Source: Eubacteriaceae bacterium (GTDB lineage: Bacteria; Bacillota; Clostridia; Peptostreptococcales; Anaerovoracaceae). Taken from it: a stretch of DNA of 64,000 nt. A program made the translations under genes and the position numbers. The notes under the pieces were generated by a model. The model had not been told where the DNA came from. It was given only the letters and a program-made list of their open reading frames with translations, and ran no database searches. The stretch spans positions 434,001 to 498,000 of the forward strand of contig CABIXY010000004.1 in the NCBI GenBank assembly GCA_902362805.1, in the 5' to 3' direction. This document shows, piece after piece, positions 27,874 through 36,219 of the stretch (the stretch's first letter is position 1; each line of letters begins with the position of its first letter).

Positions 27874-28923
27874 ATGAATAACGAATCCATGGTCTATCTG
27901 ACTAAGGTTTTCTCGGATCTTCAGGCAAAATCCTGTCCTCTGATGACTGAAATTAGCGCTAATGCAGATAATTTCAACCAGCAGCTGACTTTCTTCGATA
28001 ACTGCGGCGGAAGCAACGGATGCAGCAATAATTGCGGATGTGGATGCAATTGCAACTGCGGATGCGGATGCGGCACTAGCGGCGTTGAAATAGATGAAGA
28101 CGCAAACTTTGCAATTGAAACAACAGAAGTCATCATAAGCGATTTTGACCTGGTATGCCCGCAGGAACTGGATGCCTGCAATGTAACTGTCGACGGAATG
28201 CCAGTTGACGGACTGGACTTTTTCAATGAAAGATACATGGCAGGAACAAACGACCTAATGACTCGCATCTCCGATTGCACTTGCATGGAAAGAGGATTAC
28301 CTACAAAGGGATACTTCCTCATCTGCAATGCAGGCCCTTGGAAAGCAAAGCTTACAATCGCCGTAACAGGTACCGTCTTCGGATGTGGCGGCAGCAGAAG
28401 ATTTAAACTCTGCATGACCACAAAGAACGAAGTCTATGTCAACATACCTGGTACCAGCACATTTGCTGCATCTTCCATCTGCCTGCCTTGCACTACGGGA
28501 GGCATCGCTCCAGTAATCAACTTCTCATTTGGTGCAGAAGGAAGCCTGTTAAATCCATGTCTGACTACTGACCCTTGTGGACAGTGTAACTTGATGTTGA
28601 CAGGTTGCTTAGTTGTAGAACCAGAAGTAGACGTTCAGGTAACTCGCCAGACGCTGTTCAGAACATCAGCAGAAACTGTCAATGTACCTTGCGACGATAT
28701 CGCAAGATGCAGAACATGCGGAGACGGGAACGGTAATGCCGTCGCTGTAGCAAATAAGTGCTGCGGTGATGAACGTGACCAGGATGACGGATGCGGTTGT
28801 GACAACGATTGCAGGCATGAGGAACCATCTTGCGGATGCTGTGGCGGAAGTTCGGCTTCTAACCAGAACAGAGGAAGAGGAATCTCCTGCCAGTTCAACG
28901 GTTACAACGGTTGCAATTTCTAG
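27874..28923 (+). CDS. Cysteine-rich protein of unknown function
   Basis: I do not recognise a family. The 349 residues have a helical start, then a GC/NC tract (residues 44-66, nine cysteines in 23 residues), a middle region (about 70-280) predicted to be beta-rich with scattered cysteines, and a second cysteine cluster (about 285-330) with CGCD and CGCCGG motifs, ending NGYNGCNF. There is no signal peptide. Spore-coat and other cross-linked envelope proteins can look like this, but that is inference. The gene stands alone on plus between mraZ and a pseudogene, with its own ribosome site GTGAGG. Confidence 0.8.
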   Translation: MNNESMVYLTKVFSDLQAKSCPLMTEISANADNFNQQLTFFDNCGGSNGCSNNCGCGCNCNCGCGCGTSGVEIDEDANFAIETTEVIISDFDLVCPQELDACNVTVDGMPVDGLDFFNERYMAGTNDLMTRISDCTCMERGLPTKGYFLICNAGPWKAKLTIAVTGTVFGCGGSRRFKLCMTTKNEVYVNIPGTSTFAASSICLPCTTGGIAPVINFSFGAEGSLLNPCLTTDPCGQCNLMLTGCLVVEPEVDVQVTRQTLFRTSAETVNVPCDDIARCRTCGDGNGNAVAVANKCCGDERDQDDGCGCDNDCRHEEPSCGCCGGSSASNQNRGRGISCQFNGYNGCNF

Positions 28924-29098
28924 GATGACGCGCCGCCTGGATTATGGGGCGGCTTGAGAGCACGTGATAACTTAAGCACAAAAAAAATAGAGGCTATCCT
29001 GTGTGGATAGCCTCTATGAGAGTGCGAAAGAAAGTCTGTAAATTGATATTAAAATCGATAGTCTTTTATGATAGAATTATCAAAGGGGGCTATTTAAA
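28924..29098. other. Spacer with GC-rich hairpin after the cysteine-rich gene
   Basis: GCCGCC/GGCGGC (about 28931-28953) forms a hairpin just after the stop on plus; it lacks a good T-run but may end the transcript. The rest holds a terminator facing left and, near 29070, TTAAAA-17-TAGAAT, a weak plus-strand promoter for what follows. Confidence 0.45.
28979..29017 (-). terminator. Strong leftward terminator
   Basis: A perfect 13-bp stem (ATAGAGGCTATCC/GGATAGCCTCTAT, 5-base loop) is followed on the minus strand by a run of seven T. The only coding remnant ahead of it on minus is the AAA ATPase pseudogene, so it is probably that gene's old terminator. Confidence 0.75.
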
Positions 29099-29257
29099 AT
29101 GGTAAAAAGAGACGAGCCTGACCCGGTTTGGATTTTCAGGTTTGTCTCTTTCTCTTTTAGAATGTTCTTTTTCTATTCGTTAGTCAATCCTGCTCGCGCA
29201 GCGCCAGCGCAAGACCAATACCTGGGAATCACTTCAAATTGCGTAACTAACGTTTGA
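29099..29257 (+). CDS. Possible 52-residue small protein / hairpin RNA
   Basis: An ATG nine bases after GGGGG opens a frame of 52 codons (MVKRDEPDPVWIF...), with an FRFVSFSFRMFFF hydrophobic centre. However the first 60 bases also form a strong hairpin (AAAGAGACGAGCCTGA against TCAGGTTTGTCTCTTT with G-U pairs) followed by TCTCTTTT, i.e. a plus-strand terminator. So this is either a small gene or, more likely, a short RNA ending at about 29160 from the TTAAAA/TAGAAT promoter at about 29055-29080. Confidence 0.3.
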   Translation: MVKRDEPDPVWIFRFVSFSFRMFFFYSLVNPARAAPAQDQYLGITSNCVTNV

Positions 29258-29482
29258 ATACATAGTTCTCAGTTAATGCTCCCTTAAACTCTGTAAACAA
29301 ACGATTTCCTTCACCAAAAGCAGTCGGAGCCAGCATTGCCAGCAATGACCTGCACAGGCGATATGATACTTAGGAGCATTTTCGCAAAAGTATTTCATGG
29401 AATTGATAGCTATGGGACAGTCCTTGTATTTCATCAAAATTAAAATAGGCGCTTCAAAATCAGCCGTTCCATATCCGCCCAA
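29247..29482 (-). pseudogene. Relic of an AAA ATPase with DUF4143 domain
   Basis: Pieces in different frames match the common AAA/DUF4143 family. FDEIQ (Walker B, in frame with TTTGATGAAATACAA) is followed after a one-base shift by DCP.AINSMKYFCENAPKYHIACAG. After another shift comes LLAMLAP..GEGNRLFTEFKGALTENYVF, which ends at the TAG at 29247. In an intact protein these blocks lie far apart, so most of the middle, as well as both ends, is deleted. The 69-residue open frame across it is not a gene. Confidence 0.75.
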
Positions 29483-29550
29483 CTCCTTTCACACTTTTAT
29501 TATATTCACGTGTATTGCAAAAGCAATCGTTCATTACGTTTATGCAAACG

Positions 29551-29599
29551 AAAAGCGGCCTGCACTTGGGAGGGAGAATTTCTCAAGTGCGTGCCGCTT
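29551..29599 (-). terminator. Terminator after the VanZ gene
   Basis: On minus, AAGCGGC.CGCACTTG pairs with CAAGTGCAGGCCGCTT (one mismatch region) and is followed by TTTTCG. It starts just inside the 3' side of the VanZ gene. Confidence 0.75.
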
Positions 29600-29612
29600 C
29601 GGCTTATCCGTT

Positions 29613-30089
29613 TTATCTGGTTCGCTGTCGCTGCCCTGCTTTCGCGAAAAAATGCCATGCAATCCACGCCAGCAAAATCCCCAGGGCGCTCCCCGACCAG
29701 TCTTTTGCCAGATCGATCAATTCGAAAGCCCTGCCCTCGGAAAAGAATTCCTGATGAATCTCGTCAAAAACCGCGTACCCTGCGCACAGAGCCACCGCGG
29801 CAAAGACAGGCCTCTTCATTTTGGCGCTGGCAAAGAAGCCAAAGCTAAAAATGCCCAGCACCAGGAATATGCCAAAATGAGCAAAGCTTCGCACCGTCTC
29901 ATTAAACGAGGCCATCGCCGCCAGCCGCTGGTCAGCGGGTAAATCCTCGTAGTCCGTCAGCCCTATTAAAATTTTCTCCGCGATACCACGGCTGACCGCA
30001 TCAGAAGTCTGCGCCACCTGCTCAGAGAACAGGAAGATCGCGATGATGCAAGCGCAGGTTAAAATGAAAAAAGTTGTTTTTTTGAACAT
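29613..30089 (-). CDS. VanZ-family membrane protein
   Basis: The 158-residue protein has four membrane segments and the family signatures FAHFGIFLVLG (about 88) and DEIHQEFFSEGRAFELIDLAKDWSG (about 123-147). VanZ-like proteins are widespread in Bacillota; some affect teicoplanin resistance, and most have no known reaction. It is followed by a clear terminator. It marks the left border of the glycan locus and need not belong to it. Confidence 0.9.
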   Translation of the reverse strand: MFKKTTFFILTCACIIAIFLFSEQVAQTSDAVSRGIAEKILIGLTDYEDLPADQRLAAMASFNETVRSFAHFGIFLVLGIFSFGFFASAKMKRPVFAAVALCAGYAVFDEIHQEFFSEGRAFELIDLAKDWSGSALGILLAWIAWHFFAKAGQRQRTR

Positions 30090-30166
30090 GTCTGATCGCT
30101 TTCTACTGCAATTCTCTTTTACTTACTCAACAATGCAATCTCTATATGATAATATCTTATTCATTT

Positions 30167-30901
30167 TCATAGTTTCACTTCATCCATAATCTCATCTAAA
30201 TTAGTAATATTTTCTTTCATCGCCTGATAGCGATCGTGATTTCCGCTGAGAACAAATTGTTCTACGGAGGTCCTTAGATCCAACTCTTCCTCGTTATACC
30301 AGAACGCATGGGTCAAAATATGCAGCTTGTCATACTCTCCAGAAGTAATAATATTCTCTACATCTTCTCGCCATCTCCGCCTGCTGTCAGACACATACTT
30401 GAATTCTTTGAAAAACTCCATTCCGTAAGAATTGATGATTCCATCGATTTTGTAATCTGCTTCCAGTGTTTCTTTTGATGGCCTGTGCATGGAAACTGTT
30501 TTGATCTGCCCTGCCCCAATAATCCTTGACATGATCTCCGCTTCGGTTTTAATAGCGTCAATCACATCCGGCATTGTTCCACTAGCGAGAGTGTACTTCA
30601 TTTCGTCAAAATGAAGGCCGATTTCATGTCCACATTCCATAATGGTTCTGATCTTGTCCACCGAATGTTTAGACGAGACGTTATAAAAATCCGTAGAAAG
30701 AAGGAGAAAGTATGTAGATGAGATTCCTTCTTCCTGCTCAATTTTGGCAAGGCTTACAGCCTTGTCCAAAGAATTGTCAACATCGTGACGCATAATTACA
30801 GGCATATCGTATTGCTTGTAATTATGATAGTTTGCAAAAGAAAATCCGTGTTCCTTTAATTGATTGATTAAGTTTCTATATGATTTATATGTAAAATTCA
30901 T
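30167..30901 (-). CDS. Polysaccharide-deacetylase-like protein (WbmS type)
   Basis: The start is the ATG at 30901, seven bases after GGAG; a longer frame from 31003 runs into the wecB relic and has no ribosome site. The 244-residue protein has RHDVDNS (about 36-42), the first metal/catalytic motif of NodB-type deacetylases, and GHEIGLHFDE (about 90-99) as the second. It probably removes an N- or O-acyl group from a sugar of the surface glycan. It is the last gene of the locus. Confidence 0.75.
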   Translation of the reverse strand: MNFTYKSYRNLINQLKEHGFSFANYHNYKQYDMPVIMRHDVDNSLDKAVSLAKIEQEEGISSTYFLLLSTDFYNVSSKHSVDKIRTIMECGHEIGLHFDEMKYTLASGTMPDVIDAIKTEAEIMSRIIGAGQIKTVSMHRPSKETLEADYKIDGIINSYGMEFFKEFKYVSDSRRRWREDVENIITSGEYDKLHILTHAFWYNEEELDLRTSVEQFVLSGNHDRYQAMKENITNLDEIMDEVKL

Positions 30902-30932
30902 TTCGTTACTCCAATATAATACTTCTAATGTC

Positions 30933-31320
30933 CTATAGTATTTTTGACAAGATTTCAGCAATCCGTTTACTCGCAGATCCATCGCCATATAGATTATTTG
31001 CACGAGACATTTCTTTATATGCTTCTTTGTTGTCTAGTAATTCTTTGCAATTCTTGAAAATTGCATCCTCATCCATACCAACAAGCTTTAAGGTTCCGGC
31101 AGCAACACCTTGGGACGTTCTGTTGTATCCCGCATAACAAGAACAGGTTTTCCTAAACTCGGAGCCTCTTCCTGAATTCCTCCGAAGTCAGTAAGGATGA
31201 GATATGATCTATCCATAATATTATGGCAATCAAATACATCAATAGGATCAATGATATGAATACTACTAAGTCCGTCTAACTCTTCTTCCGCTGCTTCACG
31301 AACCGCAGGATTCATATGGA
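30933..31320 (-). pseudogene. 3' fragment of a UDP-GlcNAc 2-epimerase gene (wecB-like)
   Basis: HMNPAVREAAEE, SYLILTDFGGIQEEAPSLGKPVLVMRDTTERP and, after a one-base deletion in the next codon, GVAAGTLKLVGMDEDAIF to the final SKIL match the last 130 residues of WecB. The expected GAA after RP is AA, shifting the frame. The first two thirds of the gene are absent. A full wecB lies at 41056, but the two sequences differ, so this is a leftover of an older locus or of recombination. Confidence 0.85.
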
Positions 31321-31389
31321 TTCTTCAGAGCGTGGATAGTAACAGCTACTGGGCTAATAACATAATAATTAAGCGTTATTTTCACAGAT

Positions 31390-32865
31390 TCAAGCTTCTT
31401 TATTATTTTTCTTTTTCCTCCACTGCCTTAACAACGTTATGACATACAATTTTCCATATCTTAAAATCAGTAAAAACTCTCTTTTATAAATAAATAAAAT
31501 TGCAATAAAAGCAGATAGTAATATTGAGTATTTTATTAATCTATCAGATAAAATGTAATTACTTAATCCACAAATTGATAGAAAAATCATACCAATAATT
31601 AGTTTTTTATAATTATCACTACATTCATAATATTTTTCTCCAAAATAAGCTTTTGTAATTAACATAGCCATAGAAGAAATACCCGCAGCCAGTGCTGCAC
31701 CGACTACTCCATATTTTGGCAATAATACCACGCAGCTAATATAATTAATAATAATATCTATAATATAAACTGGCAATTTTAAATATGTTTTAGTTGATAA
31801 TTCTATTCCTATTCCTAAAGTCTCAGAAATTGTACTGCAAACTGGCGAAATAAGCAATATTGCAAAAAGTCCCTTGCTTTCCCAATATTGTTTATTAACT
31901 AAGAGATTATATATTGGGTTTTGGCAGAACATTAATATAATTGCAAACTCGATCATACATAAAGATATTACATGATGTACTAATTGTAACTTTTTTTGTT
32001 CTGTTTTGTAATATTCGTAAACAAATGGAATCCAAAATGAATTAAGACCAGATTGAATTACTATAATTATTCCAGCAATTGTCACTGCATTAGAATAAAT
32101 TCCAATTGCTTCATAGTCTACATACTTTTTCAGCATAATCTGAGGAAGTGAGCTATTAAGCATTACAAGAAAGGTTGTTGGAAATAAGGGAATAGAAAAA
32201 TGATAAAGTTTCATTAAAAGAGTCTTACTTAATTTCATCTTTTTTCCTGATCCATTTTTGATAAATATCGCTAAGAAAATCAGCGCAATAACGCAATACA
32301 TTATACTTCTAAAAATAATTGCATATTCTGCAACAGGCTTAACTATAACAATGATTATAAAGGAAATCTTTGTAATTATCGTTATGGTTATACTTTGTAT
32401 AGTGAACATACCTATGTTATTTTCCATTCTTGATACCAAACTCATATATCTCATAATATATACTCCGAACAAAAAAACAATAACGCTAATCGCTAAAGCT
32501 AAGTTATTATACCCTATTATTTTTGCAGATAGTTCTTTCCAATTATATAATATTATTATAGAAATTATTATATATATAAATGATGATTGACAAATACATA
32601 TTTTGCAAAATGAATATGTATCATTTTCCTTCATAGGCTCGTTAAAATAGCGCACAAAGGCTTGATCAATCCCCATATAAATAAAAGGGAATATTATATT
32701 TGTGTAAGACAAAAATAAGTTTATTTGTCCTAACTCTTCCGGTGGGAATAGTGCTGTGATTATAGGTGTTGCAATAAAACTAATAAGGCAATTCACCCAA
32801 GACGAAAGTGAAAATCCCAAAATTCGGTTAACAATGTCGCTTTTCTTATTATTCATAATATTCAT
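31390..32865 (-). CDS. Wzx-type polysaccharide flippase
   Basis: The 491-residue protein has about 12-14 membrane segments over its whole length and starts NRILGFSLSSWVNCLISFIATPII, typical of the Wzx/MurJ-like exporter superfamily. It should move undecaprenyl-linked glycan units across the membrane. Base composition is markedly AT-rich compared with the housekeeping part, a common sign of a transferred glycan locus. It lies just after a glycosyltransferase gene. Confidence 0.88.
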   Translation of the reverse strand: MNIMNNKKSDIVNRILGFSLSSWVNCLISFIATPIITALFPPEELGQINLFLSYTNIIFPFIYMGIDQAFVRYFNEPMKENDTYSFCKICICQSSFIYIIISIIILYNWKELSAKIIGYNNLALAISVIVFLFGVYIMRYMSLVSRMENNIGMFTIQSITITIITKISFIIIVIVKPVAEYAIIFRSIMYCVIALIFLAIFIKNGSGKKMKLSKTLLMKLYHFSIPLFPTTFLVMLNSSLPQIMLKKYVDYEAIGIYSNAVTIAGIIIVIQSGLNSFWIPFVYEYYKTEQKKLQLVHHVISLCMIEFAIILMFCQNPIYNLLVNKQYWESKGLFAILLISPVCSTISETLGIGIELSTKTYLKLPVYIIDIIINYISCVVLLPKYGVVGAALAAGISSMAMLITKAYFGEKYYECSDNYKKLIIGMIFLSICGLSNYILSDRLIKYSILLSAFIAILFIYKREFLLILRYGKLYVITLLRQWRKKKNNKEA

Positions 32866-32882
32866 ATCCTTAACATCTACAA

Positions 32883-34073
32883 TTATTTCCCTTGTTTATT
32901 TTCCAAAATTACTCTTTTATACATTTGTTCATGTATACTAACAAATGCATTAAGACCATATTTTTCTATACAACGTTTAGAAATTTCTTCATTATCAAAT
33001 TTGTCGATTTCCTTTACAATTTTCTTCATACCGTAAGCAAATGTGTTAACATCACATTGCTCAAGTAAAATCCCATTATGAGGAATATCCATTTGTGCAT
33101 TCCCTATATTATCGCATGTCAATATCGGTAAACCACATGCCATTGCTTCTATATTGACAACACCAAATGTTTCATATTTACTTGCAAATACAAAAGCATG
33201 GCTCTCTTTCATTTTCTTTGCTACTTCGCTTCTAGGCAGTTGTCCGCAAAGAAATATCTGTGAAGTTCTATTATTTGCATATATTAATTTTTTCAAATTT
33301 TCTTTACAAGAACCATCTCCAATTATTGTAAGTTGAACGTTATCATTTTGTGTAAAAGCTTTACAAAATGCACGAATTAAAATGTCCATTCCTTTTGATT
33401 CAATTAAATTCCCTACTGAAATAAATTGAAAATGATCATTGGTCTTTTTCGCAGCTGCATCATAATTAAATATTGGATTTACTAAGTTTGCAACCGTTTC
33501 GACTTTATTCTTAATGCCCGTAATACCTTCTATGCTAATTCTTAGCCCATCAGATACAGCTAAAAACAAAGATGCATTATTTACGGATTTTTTCAAAATC
33601 TTTTTATAATATTTTGATAGATTCTTAGTAAGAACTTTAGAAGAATGTTCAGTAATAATCACTGGAATATTATCGACGTGGCCTATGTTAACAGCGCAAT
33701 ACCCTGCAGTAAACGAATGGGCATGTATTATATCTGGGACACCATATAATCTTTTAGCCTCATGATAAACCGTTAGAAAGTTCCTATAGGTACATTCCAT
33801 TGCCCATATTTGAAAAAATCTTGCTCTACCAAAACTTGGACGTGTATAAGAAAAGCTTTCACATGTTTGAAAGCAATGTTGCAAACGATAGTTAGCTTTA
33901 CATTTTATCCCTGTTCTATCTGTTAACCCCCCATTTAAAAGGATTACTCTATTCTCGGTGTTTTTATTGATTGCCTCTGCCTGTTCTAAAAAGAAATTAT
34001 CGTTCAACTTCCCATTATCCTTCGGTGTATACCATGACTGCATAAGAAAAATCAACATAAATACTCCTTTCAA
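32883..34073 (-). CDS. GT4-type glycosyltransferase
   Basis: The 396 residues show the GT-B fold: DIIHAHSFTAGYCA in the acceptor half, SVGNLIESKGMDILIRAF at the domain border, and the donor-site motif FVFASKYETFGVVNIEAMACGLPI (E-x7-E pattern) near 310. It adds one sugar of the repeat unit; the linkage is unknown. AT-rich like its neighbours. The IS3 relic lies directly upstream. Confidence 0.88.
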   Translation of the reverse strand: MKGVFMLIFLMQSWYTPKDNGKLNDNFFLEQAEAINKNTENRVILLNGGLTDRTGIKCKANYRLQHCFQTCESFSYTRPSFGRARFFQIWAMECTYRNFLTVYHEAKRLYGVPDIIHAHSFTAGYCAVNIGHVDNIPVIITEHSSKVLTKNLSKYYKKILKKSVNNASLFLAVSDGLRISIEGITGIKNKVETVANLVNPIFNYDAAAKKTNDHFQFISVGNLIESKGMDILIRAFCKAFTQNDNVQLTIIGDGSCKENLKKLIYANNRTSQIFLCGQLPRSEVAKKMKESHAFVFASKYETFGVVNIEAMACGLPILTCDNIGNAQMDIPHNGILLEQCDVNTFAYGMKKIVKEIDKFDNEEISKRCIEKYGLNAFVSIHEQMYKRVILENKQGK

Positions 34074-34139
34074 AATTACAAATAAGCTAGTTCTGTTCTA
34101 ATCAGGCAAAATTGTAACAAATTGTTCACTTTATTCTAA

Positions 34140-34736
34140 ATAACTTTTGCCAGTGGAAGACCGTCGTTGTAAGTGTGCGGACGAACGTTGTTGTACCAGG
34201 CATAGGCATAGTAAAGAAAATTCGCATAGAGCGTTTCCTCATCCTATATTCACGCTGGTAAATCAGCTCGCACATTAGCGCGTTAAATTATGTACCTATC
34301 GGCGCATTATCATACGGCCAGCCCGCACGACTCATGCTCCAGAGCACACCCTTTCATCGCAGGTAGAGGCCTTCGTCGCCACGACCTCCCCTCATCCTCC
34401 TGAGGAGCCATGTCACCCCGAATTCCTCCCCATACAGATCGATGAACCTGTATTTCGCTCTGCTCTCCTTCGCAAAGAATGCCGCCACTTTTTTAGAAAT
34501 TCCGCCTCCTTGCGGGTTTCATCAAGGTCACCCTTCAGTTTCCTGTTCTCTTCCATCAGTCCGAGGTTCTCTTTTTTATACTGGTTCTCCTGGCATTCTT
34601 TGCGGAATTTCCCGACCCAGTCTGAGATGACCCTGATGGAGCAACCATATTCGGCTGAAAGGCTACGGTATATACGCCCTTTTTTAATATGTCCTTTTAT
34701 GATGACTTCTTTCGGTTCGTCTGATACATACACCAT
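34140..34736 (-). mobile_element. Eroded IS3-family (IS150-like) insertion sequence
   Basis: The 5' part (34736-34413) encodes an OrfA-like protein: helix-turn-helix (GRIYRSLSAEYGCSIRVISDWV) and leucine-zipper-like coil ending EAEFLKK. A one-base shift then gives VAAFFAKESRAKYRFIDLY, the start of OrfB. The OrfB middle is missing; its end is seen as SRAGWPYDNAPIG, then MCELIYQ and LYANFLYYAYAWYNNVRPHTYN in other frames with stops between. No terminal repeats were recognised. It is inactive and splits the glycan locus. Confidence 0.85.
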
Positions 34737-34823
34737 GTTCTTGTTTCTTTTTTCTATTGTATCAAACTGAACAAGTCATTACAATCTTAGTATAGCATGT
34801 CATTCACATATTCATATTCATAT

Positions 34824-36092
34824 TTATATGTATATTTTATTACTATAAAAAGCATATATAATTCCCCACCAACACCACATAAATTCGCATCCTATTAATG
34901 AACTTGGAACAACACTTAATATAATAAACACAATCAGAAACCCAAGAAACCCTTTAGAAATGGCCTCATTTTCAGAATTATAATCTTTTTTATATAATTT
35001 AAATAAATTATAAGTTATATCAATATACAAATATACATATATGAGAAAAAACAATATACCATACTCCAATAATATTTGAAACCACCAGTTATGTACTGAT
35101 ATTATGCCCCCTGTATTATATATTGCATTATGTGAATTCATATAATGCGCACTCTGTCCTGCACCTACTCCGAAACCACAACTATCAATTGTTCCCTGTA
35201 TGGAATTTTTTATTAGATTCATTCTAGTAATATCGTTAAAATAACTACTATCACTGGTAATGAACGAATTATCACTAATTACCAAGTATGCTGATATGAC
35301 TACCAATACAAAAACAGCATTCATAATAATTTTTCTTTTAATATTATTTTGTAGAATTATATAGAATACTATTATAACTGCAAGTCCTAAAATGCATCCT
35401 CTAGATTCCCCTATAATAATCAAACCGGCGGATGATATTAGTGTAAAAAAAGAAATAGTTTTCCATCTTTTTTCAACAAATATATGCAGACAAATATAAC
35501 ATACCGTTACACTTAAAATCATCAAGCAAGCAAAATCATTTTCATTTGACATAGTAGAAATGGGATGACGAATACCTGTGCTATCATAAAATTTTAGAAA
35601 TATCTGGTTTTCCAAAAATAGATAACGACCGGTAAATATCTCAAAATAGCCAATCAGATTATGAAATATCATCGCAACAAGCATTGATTTAAATGCTTGT
35701 TTGAAATCATCTGAAGTTTTAAAAAATATTAGAAAAACAAAGTAAAACAAAAATCCTTCAATTAATAAAAAAATGTCTTGACTCCATGCATTCTTATCAT
35801 TCGCCCATATTATAGAGATAATCCCCCATGAAATCCATATACTCCAAAGAAGGTACAAGTTATAGCTTTTCTTATTGTATACTATCTTCCAATCATACAT
35901 TGACATATTATATAATGCAAAACCAATCAACACTAATAATACGCATCTTACAAGAGATAGGTTGAACCCCAAAATTCTAATTGAAAAATGATTACCACTT
36001 CCTAATGTAGAGGCAATAATCATTATGCAAATCATAATATTTATAAAATTATGATTTGCTGTTCTATTTGAAGGAATCTTTTTTATAATCAT
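34824..36092 (-). CDS. O-antigen polymerase/ligase-like membrane protein
   Basis: About ten to twelve membrane segments and a long outer loop with HNAIYNTGGIISVHNWWFQILLEYG fit the Wzy/WaaL family; the histidine-rich loop is typical. It would join repeat units. I place the start at the ATG at 36092 (AGG six bases before it; 422 residues) rather than 36140, which has no ribosome site. Strongly AT-rich. Confidence 0.8.
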   Translation of the reverse strand: MIIKKIPSNRTANHNFINIMICIMIIASTLGSGNHFSIRILGFNLSLVRCVLLVLIGFALYNMSMYDWKIVYNKKSYNLYLLWSIWISWGIISIIWANDKNAWSQDIFLLIEGFLFYFVFLIFFKTSDDFKQAFKSMLVAMIFHNLIGYFEIFTGRYLFLENQIFLKFYDSTGIRHPISTMSNENDFACLMILSVTVCYICLHIFVEKRWKTISFFTLISSAGLIIIGESRGCILGLAVIIVFYIILQNNIKRKIIMNAVFVLVVISAYLVISDNSFITSDSSYFNDITRMNLIKNSIQGTIDSCGFGVGAGQSAHYMNSHNAIYNTGGIISVHNWWFQILLEYGILFFLIYVYLYIDITYNLFKLYKKDYNSENEAISKGFLGFLIVFIILSVVPSSLIGCEFMWCWWGIIYAFYSNKIYI

Positions 36093-36219
36093 ATCAAACC
36101 TATAATCCTTGATCAAATGGAAATACATATAGGAAAACATTCTATATTTCTAATAAAATATTTTCTTGAAGATTAATTTATTTCAACTGTATAGTGTATA
36201 TATTTATTTTCAATAGTAT

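Noticed and set aside
29273..29482. 69-residue frame on minus as a gene
   Set aside because: It mixes pieces of a decayed AAA ATPase in a wrong frame.
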